Source: Hyperoplus lanceolatus (Eukaryota; Chordata; Actinopteri; Uranoscopiformes; Ammodytidae). From it: 64,000 nucleotides of DNA. Under the pieces are notes generated by a model. It worked only from the letters and a program-made list of their open reading frames with translations. It was not told the origin of the DNA and made no database searches. The DNA is taken from the NCBI GenBank assembly GCA_026929865.2, contig CM049408.1, positions 1,798,001 to 1,862,000 on the forward strand, read 5' to 3'. The translations under genes were made by a program, and so were the position numbers. This document shows, one piece after another, positions 20,898 through 64,000 of this stretch (the first letter of the stretch is position 1; the number at the start of each line of letters is the position of its first letter).

Positions 20898-22950
20898 GAT
20901 AATGTCAAAGGAGGTGTGTAGAATATCATAACTATTATTGCTGAAAACAGGCGCAGGCTTTTAGAAAGCAGGTTGTTATGTCAGACACTGACATTACAAC
21001 CAAATGTAACAGTTGTAATGTGATTGAAGCCCTGTGAGCCATGTACCTGCTGCTATACAGGTAGCAGCCAGCACTCTGCTCCGCTCAGGGGATCCAGCAG
21101 ATGTTATCTGGCTGCAGGGATTTGCTCCCGTTCAGTCACTAGACATTACAGAAATCTAACACTGATGTGGTGCGATAAGGCCTGCTTCACTGTCACTGTT
21201 CCACTGTTGGATGGGTGGAGGTCAGTGCTGTGTGCGCTATAGTCAACTTCCTCCACAGCACACTGGGAAACCAATTTCATAAAAAGAAAAGTAAAAAAAG
21301 GGGGCTGAACATATTTTTGTTTTTGTTTAGTTATATTAATTTACTTCTGTTTTTTGTTTTTTGAATCTCTTCATTTCCTTTCTATGCATTGTGGTTGTAG
21401 TCAACACTGTTGATGTCATCATTATAGCTGCTGCTATGTTGGTGTGTTTTGTTGTCTATTGAAAAGCATTAAAATAAAATATGAAGAAAATATATTTTAA
21501 AACATGTCACAAATTTGGAAAAACACTATTAGGCCTACCTAAATAGCAATTGTATGTTATAGCCATTATATTTCAGTGGAACCTTTGGGCTAACACCTGC
21601 TACTCCACTTGCAAACAAATATGCAAACAAATATGGACGTGTCATATTACATATTATATTCTGTGTGAAAGAAAAAAAAATCCAGGTTTAAATACGGTGC
21701 TATTGTCACTATTTTGTAACCTAAATAACTCTTGTCGTCATTTATTAACAAACAACTGTCTTAAGTTGTCATAAACATGTGGATCTTTCAATCTCAATTA
21801 TTTATCCCAATGTCAGCATGGGCCAAGGAGCCTTGCACAAAATATGAACACACACCAACAACCAGATTATAAGAGTATGTGAAAAGTAGTGTCAGCATGC
21901 CTGTAGCCATGTAGGGTTTAATATGCCTATTGTTGCTTACTTTGCTGTAAAATAGATCAGGAACTAAAGTAGTTGGTCAGTTAACCAAAACCAGAACTTT
22001 CCTTATTGGCTGACTGAGTGCATTATTTCCAAGCAGCAGGTGGAAGCTAATACACTGGACAGTTATATTAGCCTGCCTGCTGGCTTTTTAGCACAGATGT
22101 ATCTGTTTTCTATACTAAATTATAACAGACAGACTGATATGTTCACTGCTGAAGGCTACTAGGATACTACACTAAACCAACAGACAGTAGGCCTATAGCC
22201 TAGGCTACAGTAGGCTGTTCGCCTCCAGATATCGCTACTGTTAGGGATGGACGTAGCGTAAACTGTTATAAGCAACGAATTAATCAACCCTCGACCAGCT
22301 TAGTCCACGGCAGACAGAGAGAGAGAGAGAGAGACAGAGAGACAGAGAGACAGACAAAAACGTACCTGGCAGTTTCTTTCCGTACGCGGTGAGTCTGTCG
22401 CTTTAGTGCAGCTTGATACTATTGGGACAGCCAGGGACTAAACACCAGCAGCAAGCAGCCCGCAGCACAAAGCAGGATGTCAATACTACCCACAGTAAAC
22501 CGGCTCTGTGACTGGTGTGTTTTCGTTCTCCTGTAGAGCGACTGCCGACAGAATTCCATAGACAAATGGTCTCATTTAAAATGTTGATCAGTATCAGCAA
22601 TAATTCGTAGCCTATTTAGGCGTAAATATAACGTATAAACGATTGGGTTATTGGATTAGCCTACATTCGGCAGCCATCATAAGTCTGGAAAATAACGTTT
22701 AACATTTTATAATTTACAATTGGTTCGAACTGCTAGATGACCCCAACTCCAACGCTCAAGGTTACACTGAATGAGTAGATCTAGATAAGGGGTTTGGGCT
22801 TGTCCCTACCATAGTATGGTCCCTACACGCAATGTAATAAACGGGACGACGGGATGTGACATTAATTTTAACGTCAAAACTTCGACATATTGAGTGTACA
22901 CGAAGATGTATTTATGTTATGTTCACACGCTGAGAATTCATTAGAGATTA
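20898..22950. other. Intergenic stretch upstream of commd8
   Basis: No coding exon was recognised. It contains a (GA)n tract at about 22316-22352. This is the flank between the divergently transcribed commd8 and atp10 loci. Confidence 0.35.
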
Positions 22951-22969
22951 AAAGGTTTTTTTTCCTATA

Positions 22970-23000
22970 TCACGTGAACGTGAATGATAGTATCACGTGA
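22970..23000 (+). promoter_or_regulatory. Paired palindromic E-boxes in the commd8 promoter
   Basis: TCACGTGA occurs at 22970-22977 and again at 22993-23000, spaced 23 bp and lying 40-70 bp before the commd8 start codon. The second reads ATCACGTGACC, close to the CLEAR/M-box consensus bound by TFEB/MITF, and is also compatible with USF. No TATA box is evident. Function is inferred. Confidence 0.55.
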
Positions 23001-23039
23001 CCGAAGTCAGCTGACCGACAGGCGGAACCAAATGAAAAC

Positions 23040-41282
<18,243 letters not shown>

Positions 41283-41303
<21 letters not shown>

Positions 41304-41500
41304 TGGAGAGAAGGTGGAGCGCTGATCCACAGCCACAGGAGACTTTTTCTCTCTTTCGGATTTCAAATCCTTTCCAGACTTTCATAACTCCTGTCCTTTG
41401 TAATTCTCTTGTGTATTAGTGAGGTTGAAAATTCACTTTGTTTTTGTGATGCAGTGTTTCATGATGATGAACATGCAAAATAAATGTTTATTTTCTGTTG
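41283..41500 (+). CDS. commd8: commd8 exon 5 (last six codons, stop and 3' UTR)
   Basis: After the acceptor ACACATGCAG the frame reads VVLQLK and stops TGA at 41301-41303. The 3' UTR holds AATAAA at 41479-41484 followed by a T/G-rich stretch, so cleavage is expected near 41500. Confidence 0.85.
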
Positions 41501-41541
41501 CATCTCATTGAATTAGTTTCCATTTATTTATGTCGTTAGCA

Positions 41542-41761
41542 TCATAGCATAATTGCCTAAATCATATTTACTCTACTTTTACTCTACATCTACTGTATTC
41601 TACATCTACTCTACTCTAAATCTATTTTCATTAGCCTAACAGCATAATTGCCTAAGTCATATTTTAAGGGTTATAGAGTAGGGTAAAGTAGATGTAGATG
41701 TAGAATAGGGGAGATGTAGAGTAAAAGTAGAGTAAATATGATTTAGGCAATTATGCTATGA
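41542..41761. repeat. Inverted repeat just downstream of commd8
   Basis: Left arm 41542-41590 (TCATAGCATAATTGCCTAAA...CTCTACATC) is the exact complement of 41713-41761 over about 49 bp. A second partial copy of the arm, GCATAATTGCCTAAGTCATA, lies in the spacer at 41641. The outline resembles a foldback MITE. Confidence 0.8.
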
Positions 41762-41884
41762 GGTTGGCATATAGTAGAATGAACAGGCACTAACTAGGAC
41801 TAGAAGGGTCTGCACTGCATTTCAAAGGTACATGGCTGCATTTATAAAGCGCTTTACACAGTTGTTACAGCTCATCTTTATTTC

Positions 41885-41990
41885 AATGGTTTAAGGACAG
41901 AGGGTAAGTTTCATATTGTTTACGGAATAAAAACACTGAGGGAAAAACTGGCTATTTGTGATATCGGTCTATATAAATAAAACATTTGAT
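41885..41990 (+). mobile_element. L2-like LINE 3' tail remnant
   Basis: AAGGACAGAGGGTAAG and TTTGTGATATCGGTCTATATAAATAAAA match the layout of the L2-type tails at 10 and 59 kb. Confidence 0.5.
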
Positions 41991-42233
41991 CTTACGCACT
42001 CACTCAAGCACTGATGGCAGCCAGCTACACACACTGTCTGACCGTCAGGGGCCGTTTGAGGTCTAGAGGCTGACGTCTTACTGGTAGGCCTACTAAAAAG
42101 AAAGCTGTTGGTTTAAAGTTAGTTGTTTTTTACAGTTTGCTTTTGAAGGCCAATGGAAGGAGATGTGTTCAGCAAAGCAATCAGGGACTGGATCACGGTC
42201 TGACTGTGTGTGTTTTCAAATCACATACTTTTT

Positions 42234-42316
42234 CTTTTTACTACACTACATACTAAAGTACAGAAACGTTTTAGTCTTTTTACTACACTACATACTAAAG
42301 TACAGAAACGTTTTAG
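42234..42316. repeat. Two-copy tandem duplication, about 41 bp
   Basis: CTTTTTACTACACTACATAC...CAGAAACGTTTTAG occurs twice back to back with no visible difference. Confidence 0.9.
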
Positions 42317-42439
42317 GGCCACAGGAGGGGGAACAAATCAGATAAGTAAGTTTTTTTTTTTTTCATTATGTATGTAAGAAATGTCAAGAATAAAGATGAA
42401 TACTCCAAAATGCTATTGGAGTTAGTGGGGTTGTTTATC

Positions 42440-42990
42440 AATTCAACATTTTTCTTTTCCGGAAATCAATTGTTAAAACATATAAAACAAATGATTTGCT
42501 AACTTTTCTATGTTCAAAAGTTTGTGAACCCTGAGCTGCATTGCTTAAACCAAGCAGGTAAACACAATCTGGTGGGCCAAATTGATTGATGAAATGGACC
42601 AATGTAATGAGAGATCTTTAGGGAAGAAATTGGGCGGCACTAGATAAAAAAGGAGATAAAACCAGGTCAGTTTAGGCTCACCAAAGTGAACCCATACAGG
42701 TCAGACATGCCAAAAGGGAAAGGAAATCTCAGAGGATCTCAGGAATAGAGTTGTGAAGTTGCACATTTGTATGTGTACAGCTATATATTAAATTCTAAAA
42801 AGTTGGAGCTCCATCGGTCCACCGTGAGGCACCGTGTTGGGGAACGCTCTGGCCGCTCCACTCGTTCTGAGCTTCAAACATTGACTCAGCGAGTAGCCTA
42901 TAATCATAAACAAAGGTTTGCCAATTGTTCGCTGGAGATCGCTTGGTATGCCTTTAAGGAAAAGTTTTCACTTCAATAAGCAGCAAAGAA
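42440..42990 (+). mobile_element. Tc1-like transposon remnant, N-terminal transposase part
   Basis: A weak start near 42707 reads MPKGK followed, after a one-base indel, by ISEDLRNRVVKLH. Then comes KLELHRSTVRHRVGERSG, the two helix-turn-helix pieces of a Tc1 transposase DNA-binding region. Heavily decayed. Confidence 0.5.
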
Positions 42991-44800
42991 AGCCATACTT
43001 ACTCAGGGCAAAAGGACAAATAAAAGAGAAGTAAGGTAATGGAATATAACAGAGGTCACAGCAGTCAGTGCCTCTGATGTGTAGTGTCCAGAATGGGGCC
43101 GTCCAGTTGATTAAACAGCCAGCTGTCTGATTAACAGTGGAAATGAGGCCAACTGCTGGCAGAGCCATGCTAAACGTCCTAATAACATTGCTTTGTCATC
43201 CAGAGACATGCTAACTGGAATAATGACATTCTCCTCCAGCCACCACACTTTACCTCCAGATCTTAACTCTATACTTACTATAAAAAGACAACGGCCTTTC
43301 CAGTCTGCACAGTACAGCTGGACGTACAAGATGCTGAGTCAGTGTGATCTCAATCAAAGCTGTTGGAGGAATCTTTGCATTTTTCTATTCTCAGAAAGAT
43401 GATCTTTAACAAGCGTTAACAAGAGTTTCACTTGGTTAAATGAAAAGTGAACTCATTTTATAATTGACAAGTAGGAACATATTCAAATGTTCTCCAATGT
43501 AAAGGCACATTAGGGTACTGTGAAAGGCACATACACATCTTGTGTTTTATCTACTGCCATAAGTACCCATTGCCCCATGAGTACCTGTAAGCCCTCGCTT
43601 CGCAGCAATATGGCCGCTGTGAGAAGTTCTGGGCTTGAGCCCTGAAATCTGTGGTGCACCAGTTCAGATGTTTATGGATTCTGACCTTTGACTGCATTGG
43701 ATGATTGGTGAATCTCACAGTTGTGTTGTACGTTACATTATATGCTGCTTATGTATGCCAAACGTAATTGGGAGAAAATGAAGTAGAGGTATAACGACAT
43801 CATTTAAACCATATGCTTACCTCCAAATCTCAGGTCAACAAGTAAAAAGCCTTAGTGCTTTGATCATCAGTCTAGAAGTATGGGATTAAAAACATCATTC
43901 ACATCTGAAAGAGAAGTTTCAAATGATTGAAACGGTGTTTGAAAACTTGACATCTTGTAAAAAGATTTTGCAACATTGAAAACATACAGTTTATAGTCAA
44001 ATGGCTGCAAAAAGGAATCTCTCAGAGAACACTGCAAATAATCACGTTACTCGTAAGCTCGCAAATGTGTGGTCAAATGTACACCCTACATTGTTTTTTA
44101 AAATAAAAATGTACCCTTTCCAAACATTTCTCATAATGAATGGACACCTGTTGTATGGCTAATGAAAGAATTGAATAAAATGCAAGCCTATGCAAGCAGC
44201 CTGTGGGACTGTTTAAGCGCAGAACATGGAGAACATACAACTCAAGAGGCTGACAAAGTTTAGAATGTTTATATCATATAGATAGATTCATAAAGCTTTA
44301 TACATGTTCTTCAATTATCTTGAACATAACCTTCTCCGTGTACAGCACAAGGTATCATGGCACAAGTTACCATGGCAGCACAAGTTTCCATGGCGATGTA
44401 ACAAGGTCAAATGTTGTAAACCAGTATGTGTCATTACACTGAAAACACATGAAGTTCCCACACTGAGCCAAAAGTCAAACCCAGTCTGTTAGTATCAGGT
44501 CTCTGTGGTGCAGAGGAGCTTGTGTGGATCAAGGTTCTACCTACCGTATTTAGCGACACATTGAAATGGCTCAACATCTTCTGGGATCCCATATTCTTCA
44601 CAAATGTTTTACAATTGACACGTATCTGTAATTTGATCAATATAATTTTGTTTTATACTAAAATGTTTTTTTTCTGTACACACATGCTATCTCCTGCATG
44701 GCTGGCATGTACCTTTGAGGAGGGATCCCTCCTTTGTTGCTCTCCCCCCCGAGTTCCTTCAAACCACTACATTTGGGGAGTTCTTCGTATTTTTCTGAAT
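42991..44800. other. Unassigned stretch between commd8 and gabrb1
   Basis: No gene, RNA or bounded repeat was recognised. Short direct repeats of ACAAG(G/T)TNCCATGGC occur near 44350-44400. Confidence 0.3.
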
Positions 44801-44801
44801 C

Positions 44802-45099
44802 CAGGGTTCCCACACATTTTAACCAACACATTTAAAAAAAAACATGAAATTATACCCAATATCCACACACTTCCCAGGCATTTATGTGGATAATACGCAA
44901 GCAGAAAATGTAAACAACAGTAATTCAAGGAACTATTTTGCATAAGGTTAGACATGTTTTGGAATATTTATGAGCATGTTTTAAACACTAGCAAAAATGT
45001 GTGTAAATTCAAAACTTTTCCAAAACTTTCAGTTCATTCCAAAACCATTTCTTTAAATGTCATAACTTTTCCATGAAAGTCATGACCGTGGGAACCCTG
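44802..45099. mobile_element. Short hAT-like MITE (CAGGGTTCCCAC ends)
   Basis: CAGGGTTCCCAC at the left and GTGGGAACCCTG at the right form 12-bp inverted ends around 298 bp. The 8-bp flanks do not match, so the duplication has decayed. Confidence 0.6.
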
Positions 45100-45238
45100 T
45101 ACGGAAGGCAGAGGCAACAACAATCAACTGTGTTATTTGTGATAGAGGGTTACTGTAAAATAAATAGACTTGGTACTTCAGCTGTGTTCCTCTTTATAAG
45201 TGATTTGCCTCTGATCCAACCGTTGTCCACAATCATTA

Positions 45239-45298
45239 CACTGAAAAAAATAAACACTGGATGAAGTTCATCCGATATCTATTTTTTTCAGTGTACAC
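45239..45298. repeat. Small foldback element
   Basis: TACACTGAAAAAAATA and TATTTTTTTCAGTGTA are complementary ends of a 60-bp palindromic unit with loop GGATGAAGTTCATCC, itself palindromic. Confidence 0.7.
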
Positions 45299-45949
45299 TT
45301 CTGCTCATCTCTTCTCATGGAGTTGATCCAGCTCAAGCTTTAAGCATTCCAAGTAGCTCAACTGTTCAGATGACTGTAATGTGCTGGTAAGAGAGCATAT
45401 GCTGAAACACATGGAATGGTATTGCCTCTAGTATATCCGATGTAAAAAAAAAACATTGTAGCAAATTAGCCTTGCGTGAGTTAAACAAATCTGAATTTGC
45501 AAGGTGACTATAAATGATCAACGTAAAAAGTATATTGTTTAACTTTGAACCACTTAGGCTCTGGTAGATGGAAAACATATCCCTGAATTGAATGTATTTT
45601 ATATGACATTCAGATTTTTTAACCTTTATACAGTGAATGTTTTATAAGCCCCTTTAATGAAAAGTTTATAAAACCCAGTTTCCTAACTGTGTCATCAGTT
45701 TGGAGGTTCATATGAAAAAAGAAAAAGAAAAACTCAACAGACAAACCAAAGGAAACCTATCTTACTTGTTAGGTTCTTAGAATTCAACAAAAAACACACC
45801 ATATCTGGAGTTGGTAGAGATGCCAGCAATTTTATTTAAACTTTAATCTTTGAGTCTTTATAAGTTTGGCACAAAGAATTAATATTTTCTGTTTTCTCCC
45901 CCCTTCTCCCCTCCCCCCTTGTACATGTCCATATTATGCTCATATTGTG

Positions 45950-45950
<1 letters not shown>

Positions 45951-46045
<95 letters not shown>
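45951..46045. repeat. (CA)n microsatellite
   Basis: About 47 CA units with one CG interruption, then a short CT tract. Confidence 0.96.
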
Positions 46046-46048
<3 letters not shown>

Positions 46049-47991
46049 CTCTCTCTCTTCTTTACACAGTGTGTTACGTTTGTCTGTAAACAAGCAGAAA
46101 GACACACTCAAACAAAACACAAGTATTCCATGTTCCACTTCAGAGCACATATGGAGCAGGAGAGAAAGAAGGTACAGTAATTATACACAAAAGGAGTGTA
46201 GCACATGTCCTCTTCCGCTCTCTCCAGCCTGTGGGCAAAGCGCTTGTTCAGAGCTCGTCCATTAGCTTGTCTGTTTGTCCACAGAAAAAAAAACATGTGT
46301 CCATCTGTCTTGCTCCGTTGTTGTCAAGGAAAGCCAAAGTTGCCATGTCCACAAACTGCACGGAAAAGGTCTTGGGGAGATTTTTTTTTTCAGCATTGAA
46401 TTCAAAAGATTGTCATTGTAATGCTGGAATGTCTTACTACAATCTACGCTTATATAATGGTACTGTACTTTAAAGCCTCAGAAAATATCTTAAATAGTCC
46501 TCGTCTGTCTCTGGTTCTCCTTGTTCTTCTTCTTCTTCTTCTAAAAAAAGTACAAGTTTGATTTTTGTTTTTTTTAAATTCTACTCACTAGATAGAAGTT
46601 TCAGTTAAACCCTGTGAAAATATTGAGATTCTTGGTAAAGGCACAATATTCAGCCATGAGGAGAGAGCACACTGCTACTATTGTGTCCTGTAGAAGCCTA
46701 TGGGTTTTGCTTTTTTTTTGTTTGTTTGTTTGCTTAAAGCCCTGATAAGACAAGCAATCCACATTTGTTTAACCATCAACTTGACGTTGCTATACTAAAA
46801 CATTTTTTTTCTGAAAGTGGGGGATCTTTTGAGAAAGAAAAAAAACATACCATGTTTCAAGCTTAGATTTAGTATCTGGTTCTTTTTTCCTATCTTTGTA
46901 GTTTCCACCATTCTGTTTATCAGTAACACTATCTAGTCGCTAACTCAGCTGTTGACTCCATTCTGTCAAACACTCAAGTGACCAGAGAAATAGAAAGAAT
47001 GCCACAACCACACAAGTGATCCCGCTTTTACAGTTTGCATAATAATGTCCATACCAAAGCCACAGCAACAGTCATTCCCTGTTTGCTTTGCCAGGGAACA
47101 GAGTACAGAGGAAACCAAATGAACTGTGCATCACTGAGACTCCTTAGTTTATGGGCTTAATAAATGCAGCAGCTTCAAACGTTAAACAATTAAACGACCA
47201 GAACACAAGGATGTTTGATAATGTGCCCGACATCAAGTGAATGTGGTTTAGAACAAGGAATTACACAAACACTCAAAGTGTCTCAGTCTACCTGTATGGG
47301 GTTTTAGCAGTAGACAACCACACAGGGTGCCTCTCCTGTCAATGATAAACTGCTGGAAGTGTTTGGACTAGGAGCAGCTCAGTATTATTAAAAAGAACGT
47401 TTCATTTGGACCATTTCGCACGTGCAATTTCAAACATTCAGTGTATGGTGTACGGTAAGGTGTAGAGCTCACGGTGCTGGTGTGCTTTACTTCCATGCTA
47501 TTAACCATCACCTCCTTACTAACTGGAACTCAGACCTTTCTCTAAGCCTGAACCATTATCTTGCCATGTGCAAATATTTTAGAAACAAATATTTTATTTG
47601 TAAAAACATATTGAACGTCATTTTCCAGTACTGAGATTGTTATCTAGCAACAAGGTTGGCTCATGAACAACAGTGATGCACTATGGATGAGTAGGACTAT
47701 TGCTCTCTAGCTGGATGAATCCTGGACCCAACCTCACCACCATGATGTAGAGGATAGATTATCTGCACGAGCCAGGGCCACGATCCCACCTTTCCCCTCT
47801 GGCCCGGGTCAGGCTTCTGTTTTATTAGTGTTAAAAGTTCCAACACTGCGCTCACTATGTGTCTCCTATATGGCCACACCGCCTTCAAGTGCCCTGATCC
47901 TCATCTCTCCACGCTGAGAGGAACCTGCTGCTGTGTGCTTCTGGTGTAAGCTGTGTTACATGCTCTCCTGCTTCTGTGTTTCACCGCTCAA

Positions 47992-48600
47992 TAAAGGGAT
48001 AGTTCAGCATTTTTGAAATGGGGATGTTTGAGGTACGTACGCGTAGTTAGTGTGTTACCTTATCACTTACCAGTCACTTGAGGGAGTTTGGGGGGGAAGT
48101 CGCGGTAGCAGAAGTCAGCCTTGTGATGGTTGCAGAGGGGGCCAGAAGAAATACTTTTTTCTCCACATATTTAAATGCAAACCTTAAACCTAAATATCCC
48201 TTAAATTGTACACTAAACTGAGTTGTTTTTCCACAGCTTTAGTTTGACCCCGGTCAGCATTGTTTTTTTGGTTTCTTGTGTCTCTTGAGTAATCCGCAGT
48301 AGCTCTAGAGTTGAGCAGCTGGTTGAATAAATGTAGAGCTATGTGGAGGCAGCTGTGGATAAAATATCAGTTAAGTGTACAATTGAACTAATACTTATGT
48401 TTTAACTTAGCATGTACAGTATACATGTGGAGAAAAACTTTTTACTTCCGGCCATGTCTGCAACATTTCACATGCTGACTACAGTGCCAACTCCCACAAA
48501 CTCCTTATAGTTACTGCACGCCATCTCCATAAGGTATCACACTTACTATGCCTAGGTACCCCATACCACCCCTCTTCAAAATACTGAACTATCCCTTTAA
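47992..48600. mobile_element. MITE with AAAGGGATAGTTCAG termini
   Basis: Left AAAGGGATAGTTCAGCATTT and right (complement) AAAGGGATAGTTCAGTATTT are inverted. TTAA is kept at the right and mutated at the left. At 609 bp it is non-coding. A right-end fragment of the same family is at 5330-5396. Confidence 0.75.
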
Positions 48601-50873
48601 GTTCATCTGAACAGATTTCTTCTGTCATTCAAACAACTTGGAATTGTGTTTTTAAATTTGAGTTATAGCAGCAAACTTACTAAAGATTGTTGGGCCCATT
48701 AATACGGTTAATGGAGTGGGCCAGGTTCCTTACAGAACACTGCCAGACTCGGGTTATGCTGGATTTTTTGGGCCCGATCTAAGCTCTACCATGGTGGCAC
48801 AGTCCGTTTCTGGTTCAAATACCACAAGGTCATGATCCAAACATGCTTACAACTGTACATGCCTGTGGGTGAGGGGAGAATGGTTTTGCTTTACACTGTA
48901 AATAACAGGGCCAAAGCATAAGAAGACCGTAACATGCTAGCAAACTGAAGTCATCGTGATGGGACACAAAATAATGCTCCCCGGCATGTCAACCAATGTC
49001 CAGGAATTGTTTGAGGGACATAAGGTCAAGTATATTAAATCAATCCTGTTGTTAACACCTTTGGATTCAATACAAATGCAGCATCCTTAGAACACAGGTC
49101 CGTTCATCAACCTTGGTAAAGTGCGTGGGTCAGCTTTAACAGTTCGTTCAGTGAAATAAATGTCCTCAACACACATACTACTGGACGGGAACGTTCATGG
49201 ACTTCCACACATGATGTGGGAAAAGGACAGCAGCTAGTTCCTTTCTTCTGCAGCAATTACACAAGCCTTATGTGATCAGGTGATCTACTGGAGATCAAGA
49301 TCTCTTTTGCAAGAGCAGAAAAGAGAAAGAGTGCAGCAGAGAAACCCAAAGGTAATTACTCTTCCTCTACAGTTTTCAAGACATTACACTTTGGTTTCCT
49401 GTCACTGTCATAAAGCTACGTCCTGTCTTCAGCACAATATTTGACATGTCAATATTGGGGCGATTCTGCAAAACCATGGATAACAATGACAATGTTTCTT
49501 TTACATCCAATGCCAATGCTATTTCTTTGCTTGGCAACTTTTGTACAGTTAAGAGTATGCGGATAGAATAAGGGAACTAAAAATACTCGGTAAAGGGTTT
49601 GGGAAAGATTAAGGTAAGGGTACAATAAAATATAGATGTAATTGCAGATCTGTAACAGAACACAAACTCTCCCGCATGCAAAAATCAGACTTGCTACATG
49701 CACATCCATGTCCCCCGACCTCTAGACACTAGCTTTCCACCTCACTATACACTGTTAAGGACACACTGCTTCCTGCATGGGCTCTGAACATAATTCATGC
49801 GGTGAGGACTCTTCAATATGGACATCGTTTACAGGGACATCCTACCGGCTGCTACATAACTTTGTGTGATGCATATTGCTGTTATCTCCTCTGAATATCC
49901 TCACCACTAGTTTACCTTCAAAACGATATGTTTGAACCTGACTGTAGTCCTGGAGCTGCAGACAATTTGAATGTGGGTCTTACAAATGATCCCTAGAATT
50001 GACTCCATAAGCCTTGATGCAAGCAACAAGGCAATCCACAAAAAAAATCTATTGGAGTATCATTGACCTTGTACTTGCCCTGTATTTATGTTACACATTG
50101 AGGCTGATGAAGGTCTATGCAATTCTAATAATATATGTACAGTATCTTAATCAATCTAAAAAAAGAATCTAATAATTCAGTAAAAGTCTGTAACAGCAGG
50201 TGTTTTCAGCACCAGCAGCGTGTTTTATCAGGGCTTGACATTTTGAATGTGATTTTTGAAAGTGGGTGACATCATTGGTCATTCTTTACCTGATTTCTTT
50301 GAAAGAAAATGACAGTTTACATGCTCAAAGACAGTGTGAGAATATTATAGGTACAAATCTGACCTTATTTTGTTTTTCGAGAAATCAGTGGAATTTCCAT
50401 TAACATCGTTCCTGTACTTATCTTAAATGCAATGATTGTTCGAAAGCATACAGTATAATGATTATAATACAGAGTGGCTCGGTAGAACCATGCAAAGCTG
50501 TTTTTTTTAGTTATTGTTTTTACAGAAATGAAAGCAAACAAATGAACTTCGATAAGAATAGTATGTGAAAACTGTTTTTGTGATTTGCTTGTTTTGCACT
50601 GGGCTTTTTTCTCTTGATTTCTAATGAGCAAATAAAAGTTGTGTTGCTTTGATATAGAAAAGTGAGATAACAGAAGGTAAGAAAAAAAAAGAACAACTCA
50701 AATATCATTGTCCATAATGTTGGAGTCACCAAAGTCTGTTTGGCAAGTTTGGACTTATAAATATACATCTTTAATGTGTCCTAAATTCCATATTATTTAT
50801 CTAGATCTATTTTGTGTGGATGAAAACCGCAAAAAGTGATAGGATTTTTAATAAATTGTACCTATCAAGGTGT

Positions 50874-50874
50874 T

Positions 50875-50909
<35 letters not shown>

Positions 50910-50928
50910 CTGTGTGTGTATATATCAT
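50874..50928. repeat. (GT)n/(AT)n compound microsatellite
   Basis: GTGTGT, then TATATA, then GTGTGTATATAT. Confidence 0.9.
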
Positions 50929-51087
50929 TTATTAAATTGTATTTACATTGAAAAGACATCCAGTCATTGTAAAACGGGATTTATTCAAACCGACTGAATG
51001 CTCCTCTTATTTTCATTTGCTGTACAAGACCTAGGTAGCTTTTCTAACAAATACTTAGCAGTGTGTGCTGCCGGACTGGACTCCATC

Positions 51088-63839
<12,752 letters not shown>

Positions 63840-64000
63840 TTATAATGGATAATACACATTATTATAAAATGGTTCATCTGAGCAGATTTAGAGTTTGCTT
63901 AGTGAAAGTGTTTAAGATTACAATAATAAGCCCAGTGTGAGCCCCCTCACAGCCTTATGTGTTCTGTGAAAAAGAAAACTGGAGAAAATCTGTGGGTGGC

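Larger units (their letters stand above)
45815..51087 (-). other. gabrb1: Putative long 3' UTR of gabrb1
   Basis: Downstream of the gabrb1 stop the sequence is unusually poor in transposons for this window. On the minus strand AATAAA at 45836-45831 is followed within about 45 bases by the GT-rich GGTGTGTTTTTTGTTG, a good poly(A) site. Closer AATAAA candidates also exist (for example at about 50983), so shorter forms are possible. The stretch contains a CA repeat (45951-46045), a MITE (47992-48600) and no coding frame of note. Confidence 0.35.

Overview
The window is vertebrate nuclear DNA, almost certainly from a ray-finned (teleost) fish. It contains split genes with GT-AG introns, long CA/GT, CT and GATA microsatellites, and a typical fish mixture of transposons: Tc1-like, many hAT-like copies with 8-bp target duplications, TTAA-flanked and PIF/Harbinger-like MITEs, L1-, L2- and CR1-like LINEs, DIRS-like and gypsy-like retroelements, and tRNA-derived SINEs. 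There is no sign of bacterial or organellar sequence.

Three host loci can be read, in the order atp10 (minus strand, left), commd8 (plus strand, centre) and gabrb1 (minus strand, right). From family knowledge, this is the mirror image of the human 4p12 block GABRB1-COMMD8-ATP10D with relative orientations kept, so it is a conserved vertebrate synteny block. commd8 is complete: five exons between 23040 and 41303, encoding 176 residues. gabrb1 is represented by its last three coding exons (63628 down to 51088), which encode M1 to M4 and the C-terminus; upstream exons lie beyond the right edge. It probably has a long 3' UTR, perhaps reaching about 45.8 kb. The ATP10 phospholipid flippase locus shows only its 5' end.

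The most unusual host feature is that the ATP10 N-terminal segment (through M1-M2) is present twice in tandem. An ATP10D-like two-exon version lies at 6585-5406 and an ATP10A-like one-exon version at 2731-2337. Both end at the homologous codon in splice phase 2, and no further ATP10 exon is seen between them. They could be alternative 5' exons of one gene, two tandem genes of which the proximal one is truncated, or a functional gene beside a relic.

Layout: 1-2157 L1-like LINE 3' end; 2337-6642 atp10 5' exons with a Tc1/hAT nest and a SINE; 7-23 kb a repeat-rich intergenic interval (complete 2.95-kb hAT carrying an L2-like insertion, dead Tc1 copies, CAGGGGCC-ended element, GACA minisatellite, SINE, LINE fragment, MITEs); 23.0-41.5 kb commd8, whose second intron holds a DIRS-like element and a nearly full-length but inactivated L1-like LINE and whose third intron holds nested MITEs; 41.5-51.1 kb convergent commd8/gabrb1 3' flanks; 51.1-62.6 kb a gabrb1 intron filled with nested hAT and Harbinger-like elements, an L2-like copy, a 300-bp-armed inverted repeat and a gypsy integrase relic; 62.6-64 kb gabrb1 exons, a SINE and a GATA tract.
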